The position numbers and the translations under genes were made by a program. 64,000 nucleotides of DNA. Origin: Corynebacterium frankenforstense. GTDB lineage: Bacteria; Actinomycetota; Actinomycetes; Mycobacteriales; Mycobacteriaceae. Below are positions 1 to 7,540 of the stretch, one piece after another; the stretch's first letter is position 1; every line of letters starts with the position of its first letter. The stretch covers positions 1 to 64,000 of the forward strand of contig NZ_JASODI010000010.1 in the NCBI RefSeq assembly GCF_030211955.1. Reading direction: 5' to 3'. The notes beneath the pieces are model-generated. The model was given only the letters and a program-made list of their open reading frames with translations. It was not told the origin of the DNA and ran no database searches.

Positions 1-291
1 TCTTGGCGGTGACACGTTGGCGCCTGGTGGTCGCCTGGCGGATGATCCTGCGGCGGGCCTGGCGCCGGCCGAGCTTCCTTCTCATGCGGGTGTTCGATGG
101 TGTGTGGTGGCCTTTGGGTCGTCCCCGGTGGTGTCGCATGGTCCTTTCTACCCCCTGATTATGTGGTGTGTACTGGCACTTTGTGGTGCCTTGTGTGTTC
201 GGGTTTCAGTGTAGCGCAGGGGTGGGACATGGGTAGCCTGTGTGTTCGAACGTGGGCTGTGAATTTTGGGTGAGCAGGTCTCGGGTGGGGC
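1..291. other. Left-edge non-coding stretch
   Basis: I see no credible protein gene here. The short open frames have composition and starts unlike the neighbouring genes and match no family I know. A small hairpin (GGCAC at 175-179, GTGCC at 186-190) is present, with no T-tract. The stretch leads straight into the repeat array that starts at about 292. Confidence 0.5.
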
Positions 292-848
292 TTGCAGTGG
301 ATCACTGCGACCCGGGATCGGGTCGGCCGGCCCCTCGGGACTACCGGGGTTTGCAGTGAGTTACTGCATCGCCGTCTCAAGGTCGCCATCGGAGGGACCG
401 GATGGGGGTCGCAGTAAGTCACCGCATCGCTTCATCACGCCCCTCTGAGACTGGCTTATCCGGCCCTGCAGTAGGTCACTGCACCGTCACCTAGCAGGCC
501 ACGACTGAGCGAGCTTGCAGTTGGTCACTGCATGTCCATATCCGAGACCGTCCGGAGAGCTGCATTAGGTTACTGCGACGCTGAGGGGGACCGGTCGCCG
601 AGCGGCCGGCCTGGTTCCCCGCGGCTAGAAGGGCCGGCAGTAGATCACTGCACCCCTCCCTTTGACTCCCCCGCCACCGCATGACCGATGGGTCGCTCCC
701 CTGCAAGCCAGGATCGACCACAAATGGAGGCCACCCACCGTGATGCGTCGACCAGGAAGTAGCGCCAACCCTCGCCTGGGGCTCGTTGAGCGCCGTAGCC
801 GACCAACGCCACACCAGGCCAAAAGCCGAGCGCAGTAGATCACTGCGC
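292..848. repeat. Array of eight 15-bp near-palindromic repeats
   Basis: Eight copies of a GCAGT-N5-ACTGC element lie at 294-308, 353-367, 411-425, 468-482, 517-531, 562-576, 637-651 and 832-846. The consensus is close to GCAGTARGTCACTGC. Copies three and six have one mismatched arm base. Start-to-start spacing is 59, 58, 57, 49, 45, 75 and 195 bp, and the intervening sequences are unrelated. Several copies have arms of 6-7 bp (for example GCGCAGT/ACTGCGC at the last copy). The last copy contains the stop codon of the leftward winged-helix gene. The repeats are too short and spacing too variable for CRISPR, and no cas gene is near. Function unknown; candidates are a REP-like hairpin family or binding sites for a dimeric protein. 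Confidence 0.85.
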
Positions 849-2137
849 CTCGAAGACGACCCCGGACAGATCAACACCCCGCGCCCCGGCAATCAGATTT
901 GCCTCGCGCTCACAGGCTTCCTCCAACGCTTTAAGCGAGACCTGACCCGCGTCCTGCCCCACAGCCTTCCCCGCGGAGCTCCCAGGGCTCCCGGGACTCC
1001 CGGCACTCCCGGACCGCCCGCAACCATCCGAACCGAACCAGAACACCCTCACCATGAGCCGTCCCGACCTGGTCCGCGGCCGCCAGACACCGACCACTCG
1101 GCCGGCGACGACCACCGCGCCCGGGGCACCGACCGGACGCCAGATCGCCTTGTGGTGCTCCTCCCCCGCGATCGTCGCCCGGTCCCGTGCCTGCAGATAG
1201 GGATCCGAGGGCGGCAGCAGGCGCAGCGTCGCCCCAAGCTCAGCAGCCTCGGCCTCCGCCGGATCCGGCGCCGACACGAGAGCGGAGAGATCCGACTCGA
1301 GCGCGTAGACCCGCCGGCCGCCGTAGCGCACTGACACGAGCTCGTCGGTGAGTGCCGACCACCCCTCCGCGTCCTTCGAACCCACCCCGAGCCACGCCGC
1401 GAAGTCGCCGCGGTTGGCGGGCGCGTAGACGTGCAGGAAACGCCGCGCCAACTCGGCGCGGGCGGCCGCACCACCGGCGGCAGCGCCGCCGTCCCCGCCA
1501 CCCGCACCATTGACGCCGAGGCCGACGAACGGGACGTCGTCAATCAACTCGTTGAGCAGCGCAAACGGTGCCTTATCCACCTTGCGGGGCGCGAAGGCGA
1601 GCTCGCCGCGCAGGCAGCACAGGCGCAGCAGGAAGTGGACGACGGCCTCGCCGACGGGCCAGCCGGCCGCGTGCGGGCCCTCCGCGCGCCACACGCACAG
1701 CGCCTCAGAGCTGAGCGACGGTTCGACGGCGGCGGCGAGCTGACGGCCGAGCTCGTCGATGGCGAGGCGCCGCCCGGAGAGCACCCCCGGCAGCTGCGCG
1801 GAGACGAGCTCGCGGGCCTCGTCGACCGAGAGCCCGAGCGCGGAGAGATGCGGCCGACGCCGCGGATCAGGCGCAGCCGGCCCTCGGGCGTGGGCGGCAG
1901 CGCGCCGAGGGTGTAGACGGGCAGGCCAGCGGCGTCGAAGACGAACGGCGCGCCCCGCATCGCCCAGGAGCACACGGGCCGGGCATTGACCACACCGCGC
2001 ACCGCCGCCGCCTGCGCGGCGGACGAGGGTGGGCTGTCCTGGAACGCGCCGACGCCGCAATCAGCGGACCGAGGCAGCAGCCCCTGCGCACGCAGGCGAT
2101 GGCCCAGCACCTGGGCCCGCTCCACGCGCACGGACAC
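840..2137 (-). pseudogene. Winged-helix (HTH_42/AlkZ-like) DNA-binding protein, frameshifted
   Basis: The first 94 or so codons from a GTG at 2137 match the start of the HTH_42/AlkZ-like family: an RAQVLGHRLRAQGL helix, then FQDSPP, a WAMRGAPFV box, and YTLGALPP. The rest of the family (LSALGLSVDEARELV, then a long C-terminal domain ending at 840) is in a different frame. Adding one base in the GGCCG tract near 1855-1860 restores a single protein of about 430 residues. The family includes DNA glycosylases that unhook interstrand cross-links, but the catalytic QxQ of AlkZ is not seen; QDS stands nearby, so the activity is uncertain. The C-terminal region has a Gly/Ser/Pro linker. The stop codon lies inside the last repeat of the array. 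It could be a real pseudogene or a base-call error. Confidence 0.65.
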
Positions 2138-2149
2138 CTCGCCGAGCCC

Positions 2150-2311
2150 CTACCGTGCCCGGTACGCCGTGTAGAGCTGCCAGCCGGTCAGCGCGGCGAG
2201 GAGCACGCAGAGCAGAGAGAGCCAGGCGACCTCGGTGGTGGTCAGCCAGATGCCGAAGGCGATCACGATGGCCAGGCGAACCCACAGCCAGGGGATCATG
2301 CGCGGCAGCAT
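2150..2311 (-). CDS. Small two-helix membrane protein
   Basis: A 53-residue protein whose start ATG overlaps the TGA of the YceI gene by one base (TGATG), so translation is probably coupled. Two hydrophobic segments (about residues 7-22 and 28-43) are separated by a short TTTE turn, and the C-terminus is YRAR. I recognise no named family. It is the last gene of a leftward run of small envelope-related genes, 12 bp upstream of the GTG of the winged-helix gene. Too short for many gene callers, but the overlap and codon use support it. Confidence 0.6.
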   Translation of the reverse strand: MLPRMIPWLWVRLAIVIAFGIWLTTTEVAWLSLLCVLLAALTGWQLYTAYRAR

Positions 2312-3003
2312 CAGGGCTGCCTCAGGGTCAGGCGGATGTTGATCTCGCCCTGCTCGTCGATGGTGGCGGCGACGAAGTCGGGGGTCTCGACCTCGTAGTC
2401 GAGGCGGTTGACCGGGATCGTCGAGGAGACGACCACGCGGTCGCGGTCGCGCAGCACCTTGAACGGCGCGGTGACCCCGCGGGTCACCCCGTGGATGGTC
2501 AGCTCGCCGGTGAGCTCGACCTCGCCGGCGGTGCCGTCGTCGGGCACGCCCGAGAGGTCCACGGGCTCGGTGACCCGGAACTCGGAGGTCGGGAACTTGT
2601 CCGTCTCGAAGATCTTGTTGCGGACGTTGATGTCGCGGCGCTCGTTGTCGGACTCGATGGTGTTCATGTCGACGGTGACGGTGCCGTCGACGAGCTTCCG
2701 GTCCTCGACGCGCACCCCGCCGGTGATCTGCTGGGTGGACCCGGAAGTCACGCGGCGGTCGCCGGGCAGGAGCTCCGGGAAGGTGAAGCCGACGGAGGTG
2801 GCGTTGTCGCCGCGGTTGCGCACGACCTCCCAGTCGCCGTCGAGGCTGACCTCGGCGGGCTTGGCGTACTCGTCGGTCAGGCCCTCGGTCTTGACCCCGG
2901 GGCCGGTGAAGGCGGATATGACCGCGGGCGCCACGCCGGCGACGGCGATCAGCACGATCGCCACGACGAAGGCGGTGATCACGAACTTCCGGTTCTTCAG
3001 CAT
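2311..3003 (-). CDS. YceI-family protein with N-terminal membrane anchor
   Basis: 230 residues. Residues about 8-30 form one hydrophobic segment, consistent with a membrane anchor or uncleaved signal. The rest is a YceI-like lipocalin-fold domain: a DGDWEV strand, a GTVTVDMNTIESD stretch, NKIFETDKFPTSEF, and ELTIHGVTRGVTAPF near the C-terminus, all typical of the family. YceI proteins bind polyisoprenoids or other amphiphiles; no enzymatic role is established. It follows the Cys-motif gene with a 3-nt gap and overlaps the small membrane protein gene, so the three probably form one transcript. The ligand cannot be told from sequence. Confidence 0.85.
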   Translation of the reverse strand: MLKNRKFVITAFVVAIVLIAVAGVAPAVISAFTGPGVKTEGLTDEYAKPAEVSLDGDWEVVRNRGDNATSVGFTFPELLPGDRRVTSGSTQQITGGVRVEDRKLVDGTVTVDMNTIESDNERRDINVRNKIFETDKFPTSEFRVTEPVDLSGVPDDGTAGEVELTGELTIHGVTRGVTAPFKVLRDRDRVVVSSTIPVNRLDYEVETPDFVAATIDEQGEINIRLTLRQP

Positions 3004-3006
3004 CGA

Positions 3007-3360
3007 CTACCTCAGCTTCTCGACTCTCCTGGCCAGAGCCACCAGCTCCGAGCACAACCCCTCGAGCTCCGCGGCCCCGGCACCCTCGCCGGCGGCCGTG
3101 GCGACGTCCTCCGCGGCGCAGCGGACCTCGAACAGGCCGTCGCGCAGCTGCTCCGCCCGCTCCGGGGTGATCACCACGGCGTCGGCCGGGATGGGTCGTC
3201 CGGAGAGGTTGTGCCGCTGCTCGTAGGCGCGCTGGCGGCAGGTGGCGCTGCAGTACTTGCGGGGCCGCCCCCGGCCGCTGCTCTCGATCGCCTTACCGCA
3301 CCACTGGCACGTCGTGGGACGACGGCGCCGGTTGTCCGGTGTGGCGGGGGTGTCTGGCAC
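3007..3360 (-). CDS. Small Cys-motif (zinc-ribbon-like) protein
   Basis: 117 residues. The N-terminal half has a CQWCGKAI pair and a RKYCSATCRQRAYEQR motif, i.e. CxxC...CxxxC, as in small zinc-binding proteins that recognise nucleic acid or protein. The C-terminal half is a predicted helix rich in Ala, Glu and Leu. I chose the GTG at 3360 because a -10-like TAGACT (3372-3367) lies 6 nt upstream, giving a leaderless mRNA; a GTG at 3366 would leave no room. It is divergent from rbpA, and the two promoters interleave in about 95 bp. Function not known. Confidence 0.7.
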   Translation of the reverse strand: MPDTPATPDNRRRRPTTCQWCGKAIESSGRGRPRKYCSATCRQRAYEQRHNLSGRPIPADAVVITPERAEQLRDGLFEVRCAAEDVATAAGEGAGAAELEGLCSELVALARRVEKLR

Positions 3361-3381
3361 GCACACAGTCTAGCCCACCCG

Positions 3382-3412
3382 GGAACAAACCAGACCCGTG
3401 GGGCGTTATACT
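3382..3412 (+). promoter_or_regulatory. SigH/SigR-type promoter of rbpA
   Basis: GGAAC at 3382-3386, an 18-bp spacer, then GTTAT at 3405-3409. This matches the GGAAT-N18/19-GTT consensus of actinobacterial oxidative/heat-stress ECF sigma factors. A vegetative-like TATACT (3407-3412) overlaps the same place, so both holoenzymes could use it. In Streptomyces rbpA is a known SigR target. No transcript data are available here. Confidence 0.7.
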
Positions 3413-3455
3413 TGAGCGTCTGGAATAAGGGATCGAGTAAAGGACTGATGCGAAT

Positions 3456-3833
3456 ATGGCCGACCGCGTGCTCCGTGGCAGCCGCATGGGTGCCGTCTCC
3501 TACGAGACTGACCGCGACCACGACCTGGCTCCGCGCCAGATGGTGAAGTACCGCACCGACTCCGGTGAGATCTTCGAGGTCCCCTTCGCCGAAGACGCGG
3601 AGATCCCCGAGTCCTGGCTGTGCAAGAACGGCCAGATGGGCACCCTCGTCGAGGGCGAGGGCGTCGAGTCCAAGCCCGCCAAGCCGCCGCGCACCCACTG
3701 GGACATGCTGCGCGAGCGTCGTTCCATCGAGGAGCTCGACGAGCTGCTCGAGGAGCGCATCGAGCACCTGCGCAAGCGCCGCCGCTCCGCCGCGCGACTC
3801 AAGGCGCAGAAGGACAAGGAGGAGGGCAAGTAG
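3456..3833 (+). CDS. rbpA: RNA polymerase-binding protein RbpA
   Basis: 125 residues, the usual RbpA length. It starts MADRVLRGSRMGAVSYE, has the RbpA core (YRTDSGEIFEVPFAEDAEIP), then the WLCKNG motif and a C-terminal sigma-interaction helix (HWDMLRERRSIEELDELL). RbpA binds the core polymerase and group I/II sigma factors and stabilises the open promoter complex in actinobacteria. The start ATG follows an AAAGGA-type ribosome site. The gene stands alone, running right between two leftward blocks, and is closed by a strong terminator. Its promoter has the SigH/SigR signature, so stress induction is likely. Confidence 0.97.
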   Translation: MADRVLRGSRMGAVSYETDRDHDLAPRQMVKYRTDSGEIFEVPFAEDAEIPESWLCKNGQMGTLVEGEGVESKPAKPPRTHWDMLRERRSIEELDELLEERIEHLRKRRRSAARLKAQKDKEEGK

Positions 3834-3856
3834 CCCTCGATTACTCCTCAACCCGG

Positions 3857-3887
3857 AAAGACCCCGTGGAACTCCCACGGGGTCTTT
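3857..3887 (+). terminator. rbpA terminator
   Basis: A perfect 13-bp stem (3857-3869 with 3875-3887), 5-nt loop, GC-rich core flanked by AAA/TTT, then TCTT. It lies about 23 bp after the rbpA stop. The A-tract on the other side makes it usable for the convergent ppm transcript as well. Confidence 0.9.
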
Positions 3888-3890
3888 CTT

Positions 3891-3925
3891 AATTGCCGAC
3901 GTCGCGCTGCGCGGCGTCGGCAATT
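3891..3925. repeat. Second inverted repeat between rbpA and ppm
   Basis: An 11-bp perfect inverted repeat, AATTGCCGACG (3891-3901) and CGTCGGCAATT (3915-3925), with a 13-nt loop, directly after the rbpA terminator and before the ppm stop. It could form a back-up hairpin for either strand but lacks a strong T-tract. Thirteen bases of its right arm (GCGTCGGCAATTG) recur at 59128-59140. Confidence 0.7.
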
Positions 3926-3942
3926 GACGGTGCGCGTGCGCG

Positions 3943-4755
3943 CTAGAAGTTGCGCAGGTTGCGCGCCTTGCGGCGGCGTTCGCTGATGGCGTGGCCGCCG
4001 AGCTTGGCCATCTCGGAGACCAGGTCGCGCAGCTGCTGGCCGCGGTGCTTGAGGCCCCACTTGGTCACGACGGCGAGGCTGTCGCCGACGAAGCTGCCCG
4101 AGAGCTTGGACTCGCCGATCTCGCGCTCGGTGAAGGTGATCGGCACCTCGCGGACGTCGAAGCCGGCCTCGACGGCCAGCCAGGCGAGGTGGACCTGGAA
4201 GATGTAGCCGGCCGCGGAGAGCTGGTCGAGGTCTAGCTGCTCGAGGACCTCGCGGCGGAAGGCGCGGTAGCCGGCGGTGGTGTCCGTCAGGCCGGTGCCC
4301 AGCGCCAGCGAGATGTACATGTTGCCGCCGCGGGAGAGGATCCAGCGCTTCTTGGGCCAGTTGACCACCTTGCCGCCCTCGACGTAGCGGGAGCCGATGA
4401 CGAGGTCGGCGCCCTCGGCGATCTGCTCGAGGAGCAGGTGCAGCTGCTCCGGGGCGTGCGAGCCGTCGGCGTCCATCTCGCAGAGGACCTGGTAGTCGCG
4501 CTCCAGGCCCCACTCGAAGCCGGCGAGGTAGGCGCCGAGCAGGCCGCCCTTGCCCTCCCGGTGCAGGACGTGGATGTGGTCGTCGGCCGCGGCCAGCTCG
4601 TCGGCCTTCTCGCCGGTGCCGTCGGGGCTGTTGTCGTCGACGACGAGCACGTGCACCTCGGGCTCGGCGGTGCGCAGCCGCGAGGTGATGAGGGGCAGGT
4701 TGCCCAGCTCGTTGTAGGTCGGGATGATGACCAGGGTGCTGTCACTTGGTGCCAC
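3943..4755 (-). CDS. ppm: Polyprenol monophosphomannose synthase
   Basis: A GT2-family glycosyltransferase of 270 residues. It has the N-terminal [12 protein letters not shown] strand, the DDNSPDGT nucleotide-binding motif, [12 protein letters not shown] (DxD-like) and the [10 protein letters not shown] loop of dolichol/polyprenol-phosphate mannose synthases. It moves mannose from GDP-mannose to polyprenyl phosphate at the inner face of the membrane, supplying donors for lipomannan and lipoarabinomannan. No membrane segment is seen, as in the catalytic half of mycobacterial Ppm1. I chose the GTG at 4755 because a GAAGGAGA ribosome site precedes it. It overlaps the end of lnt by 14 bp; mycobacteria fuse the two genes, corynebacteria split them. 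Confidence 0.93.
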   Translation of the reverse strand: MAPSDSTLVIIPTYNELGNLPLITSRLRTAEPEVHVLVVDDNSPDGTGEKADELAAADDHIHVLHREGKGGLLGAYLAGFEWGLERDYQVLCEMDADGSHAPEQLHLLLEQIAEGADLVIGSRYVEGGKVVNWPKKRWILSRGGNMYISLALGTGLTDTTAGYRAFRREVLEQLDLDQLSAAGYIFQVHLAWLAVEAGFDVREVPITFTEREIGESKLSGSFVGDSLAVVTKWGLKHRGQQLRDLVSEMAKLGGHAISERRRKARNLRNF

Positions 4756-6256
4756 GACGGTGGGTTCTCCTTCTGACGGTGAACAGTGCGAGGGCCGCGA
4801 GGGCACCGCCCATCATAACCGCCGTCCACTCGAAGGCCCTCCCCCACCTGGCCGCCGGGGTCAGCCCGCGCTTGAGCGGCAGGTCGGCGACGAGGTGGTC
4901 GTGGTCGAAGATGGCGGTCTGCCCGGTGACGGTGCCGTCGGGGGTCACGATGGCAGAGACCCCCGAGGTCGCGGCCACGACGACGCCCCGGTCGAGCTCG
5001 ATGGCGCGCATCCGCGACATGGCCAGCTGCTGGTAGGTCATGTCCGTGAAGCCGAAGGTGGCGTTGTTCGTCGGTGTGACGAGGATCTCGGCGCCGGCGT
5101 GCACGGCGTCGCGGTAGGCGGCGTCGACGATGACCTCGTAGCAGGTGGCCACGCCGACGTTGACGCCGCGCATGTGGACGGTTCCGTCGCCGTCGCCGGG
5201 CTTGAAGTCGCCGGCCTGGTCGACGTAGTCGGAGAAGAGCCGGAAGAAGTCGCGCATCGGCATCGTCTCACCGAAGGGCTGCAGGTACTTCTTGTCGTGG
5301 CGGTCGCCGACGCCGTGCGGGTCGAAGACGACCATCGTGTTGCGGGCGCCGACCTCGTCGCGGGTGAGCGTGCCCACCAGGACCGGGGCGTCGACGGCGG
5401 CGACGGCGGACTCGGTCATGGCGCGCGCGCTCGAGTCGAGGAAGGGGTTGACGTCGGAGGCGTTCTCGGGCCAGATGACGATGTCCGGGTCGACGTCCTC
5501 GGCGGCGAGGCGCTCGGTCTCGCGGACGTGGTTGGCCAGCACGGCGCGGCGCTGGGCGTTGAAGTCGAGCCCCATGCGCGGCACGTTGCCCTGGATCGCC
5601 GCCATGCGGGTCTGGCCGATGCGGGTGTCCTCCGGGTCGAGCCGGGTGCCGGCGCCCAGGCCGGCCGCGAGCACCACGACGACGCAGACCGCGCCGGCGA
5701 GGCTGAGGCGGCGCCGGAAGGCGGAGAGGACGAGGGCCGTCAGCGCGGCGCCGGCGGCGCAAACGGCGAGGGTGACCAGGGCGGGACCGCCGTAGCGGGC
5801 CAGGGCGGCCAGGGGCCCGGCGATCTGGCCCCAGGCCAGGCGCACCCAGGCGAAGCCGCCGAAGGGGAAGGTCGACTGGCAGAACTCGATGAACAGGTAG
5901 ACCAGCGGCGCGGCGGCCAGGCCGAAGCGCCACCGGAGCACCGCGGTGAGCGCGACGGAGCCGAGCGCGATGTAGCAGGCCAGCACAATGGCGAGGGCGA
6001 CGTACGGCAGCGCGCCGACGAACTCTCCGATCCACGGCAGAAGGCCGAGGTAGTTCCCGAGTCCGAAGGCCAGGCCGATGAGCGCGCCGAAGCCGAGGCC
6101 CGGGCGGTCCGCGCCCCACGGCGAGAGCGCGAGGAAGAAGAGGCCTACGCCGAGAATTGCCGCCCACCACCAGCCGGTGGGCTCATAGGAGGCGTAGACG
6201 GCGACGCCGCCGACGATCGCGATGAGCAGGCGCAGGCCGCGCAGGTACCGGTTCAC
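4742..6256 (-). CDS. lnt: Apolipoprotein N-acyltransferase
   Basis: 504 residues. Several hydrophobic segments in the first 200 residues are followed by a carbon-nitrogen hydrolase domain with the expected triad: Glu264 in WPENA, Lys322 in the [10 protein letters not shown] stretch, and Cys372 in ATCYEV. One more membrane helix lies near the C-terminus (about 480-495). Lnt adds the third acyl chain to the N-terminal Cys of lipoproteins at the periplasmic face. It starts with a GTG that overlaps the fxsA stop (GTGA) and ends inside ppm, so fxsA, lnt and ppm are probably co-translated. In corynebacteria Lnt and Ppm are reported to interact. Confidence 0.95.
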   Translation of the reverse strand: MNRYLRGLRLLIAIVGGVAVYASYEPTGWWWAAILGVGLFFLALSPWGADRPGLGFGALIGLAFGLGNYLGLLPWIGEFVGALPYVALAIVLACYIALGSVALTAVLRWRFGLAAAPLVYLFIEFCQSTFPFGGFAWVRLAWGQIAGPLAALARYGGPALVTLAVCAAGAALTALVLSAFRRRLSLAGAVCVVVVLAAGLGAGTRLDPEDTRIGQTRMAAIQGNVPRMGLDFNAQRRAVLANHVRETERLAAEDVDPDIVIWPENASDVNPFLDSSARAMTESAVAAVDAPVLVGTLTRDEVGARNTMVVFDPHGVGDRHDKKYLQPFGETMPMRDFFRLFSDYVDQAGDFKPGDGDGTVHMRGVNVGVATCYEVIVDAAYRDAVHAGAEILVTPTNNATFGFTDMTYQQLAMSRMRAIELDRGVVVAATSGVSAIVTPDGTVTGQTAIFDHDHLVADLPLKRGLTPAARWGRAFEWTAVMMGGALAALALFTVRRRTHRRGTK

Positions 6257-6783
6257 CGGCCGTCCGTGCCCTTGTTGTCGCCCCCGTTGTCGCCGCCGTC
6301 GCTGCCGTCGAAGTCGTCGGGCTCCTGGCGGAACTGGGCGATCTCGTCCTCGTCGATGACCTCGTGGTCGTTGAAGGAGCCGTAGCTGGTGCGCGGGCCA
6401 AAGTGTGCGGTGGCCTCGAAGGTGCGCGCGCCCATGTCCTCGAGGAAGGTGCGCAGGCGCCGGGCCAGCCCGCGGCGGATGAGCTCGCGGGTGGGCCCGA
6501 AGATGAGCAGCAGGCCGAGGAAGGTGGTCACGAAGCCAGGGGCGGCGACGAGCACCGCCCCGGCGGCGGTCAGCCCGATCCCGCCGGCGGCCTTGCCGGG
6601 GCGTTCCCGGTTGCCGGCCGCACGGGTGGCGATGGTGCGCATCTCGAGGCCCGCCAGGCCGAGGCCCAGGAAGAAGAAGGCGAAGAGCAGCAGCAGCGCC
6701 CAGCCCCCGCCGAGCCAGGAGGCCACGGCCCAGAAGGCCAGGCCCTCGATCACGAGGTACGGGATGACGATCAGATAAGGCAT
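6253..6783 (-). CDS. fxsA: FxsA-family membrane protein
   Basis: 176 residues from the ATG at 6783; a GTG 9 bp earlier is possible, but the protein then has a non-family N-terminus. It opens with MPYLIVIPYLVIEG and has hydrophobic segments near 5-20, 22-40 and 70-95. The FxsA signature runs through LEMRTIATRAAG and APGFVTTFLGLLLIFGPTR. The C-terminal tail is acidic and Gly-rich (DGSDGGDNGGDN). FxsA in E. coli relieves exclusion of phage T7 by the F plasmid; its normal role is not known. Its stop overlaps the lnt start. Confidence 0.88.
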   Translation of the reverse strand: MPYLIVIPYLVIEGLAFWAVASWLGGGWALLLLFAFFFLGLGLAGLEMRTIATRAAGNRERPGKAAGGIGLTAAGAVLVAAPGFVTTFLGLLLIFGPTRELIRRGLARRLRTFLEDMGARTFEATAHFGPRTSYGSFNDHEVIDEDEIAQFRQEPDDFDGSDGGDNGGDNKGTDGR

Positions 6784-6805
6784 GTCGCCCACCCTACCGG
6801 CGGGT

Positions 6806-7540
6806 TCACAGTGCCCGCACCACGTCCTCGGGTGAGTCGAAGACGGTCACGGCGGGCAGCACGTCGGGCCGGGCGACGGCGACGACGGGCACGCCGAGCG
6901 ACTCCGCGGCGGCCAGGGTGACCTGGTGGGCGGCCTCGCCGGTGTCGGGCAGGACGACGGCATCGACCTGGTTGTCGCGCAGCACGGCGCGCTCTTCCCC
7001 CTTCTGGCCCTGGTCCCGGACGGAGCCTGCGACGTCCGGGACATCCGGGACGTCCCGGTGGCGCGGGGGCCAGGCCTCGGCCTGGGCGGGCGCGCGGCGC
7101 AGGACGTAGAGGTTGTCGGCGTCGTCGGCGAAGGCCGTCGGGTCGAGCACCCCGTCCGCGCAGTCGAGGAGCACGTGGTGCGCGTGGCGGGTGACCCAGG
7201 CCGCGGCGGCCTTGGCGTCGGGGAGGTTCACGACGCCGGACAGTGCGGGCGGAGCGTAGGCGACCATGGTCACCCCGGTGGCGCGGGCCGCCTCCGCGGT
7301 GTCTGCGTGCAGCTCCGCGTCGAAGGGCGCGGCGGCGTCGACGATCACCTCGATGCGGCCCTCGGTGATGGTGCGTGCCAGCCCGGCGGCGCCGCCGTGG
7401 TAGCCGGTGAGCACCCGGCCGTAGGCGACGGTCACGGAGGCCGGCACCACGGTGGTCACCTCCCAGCCGCCGCGGAAGAGGCCGGCGGCCAGGCGGCCGA
7501 CCCCCTCGGCGCCGCCGACGACGAGCACGCGGGTCCTCAC
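6806..7540 (-). CDS. cobK: Precorrin-6A reductase
   Basis: 244 residues. An N-terminal VLVVGGAEGVGRLAAGL nucleotide-binding turn, a TGYHGG segment and VDAAAPFDAELHADTAEAA (compare the DATHPFA motif) identify the CobK/CbiJ family. The C-terminal LRDNQVDAVVLPDTG...KRPDVLP-like region fits the second domain. It reduces precorrin-6A with NADPH in aerobic cobalamin synthesis. A stretch after residue 150 has repeats of D/V/P (RDVPDVPDVAG), perhaps a linker expansion. The GTG start overlaps the pepQ stop (GTGA). No other cob gene is in the window, so completeness of the pathway cannot be judged. Confidence 0.85.
   Translation of the reverse strand: MRTRVLVVGGAEGVGRLAAGLFRGGWEVTTVVPASVTVAYGRVLTGYHGGAAGLARTITEGRIEVIVDAAAPFDAELHADTAEAARATGVTMVAYAPPALSGVVNLPDAKAAAAWVTRHAHHVLLDCADGVLDPTAFADDADNLYVLRRAPAQAEAWPPRHRDVPDVPDVAGSVRDQGQKGEERAVLRDNQVDAVVLPDTGEAAHQVTLAAAESLGVPVVAVARPDVLPAVTVFDSPEDVVRAL

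Noticed and set aside
292..848. CRISPR array
   Set aside because: Repeats are only 15 bp, spacing varies from 45 to 195 bp, one arm base varies among copies, and there are no cas genes.
491..892. Small proteins encoded by the repeat array
   Set aside because: The frames pass through repeats and unrelated spacers, have Cys/Arg/Ser-rich shadow composition, and no ribosome sites were seen.
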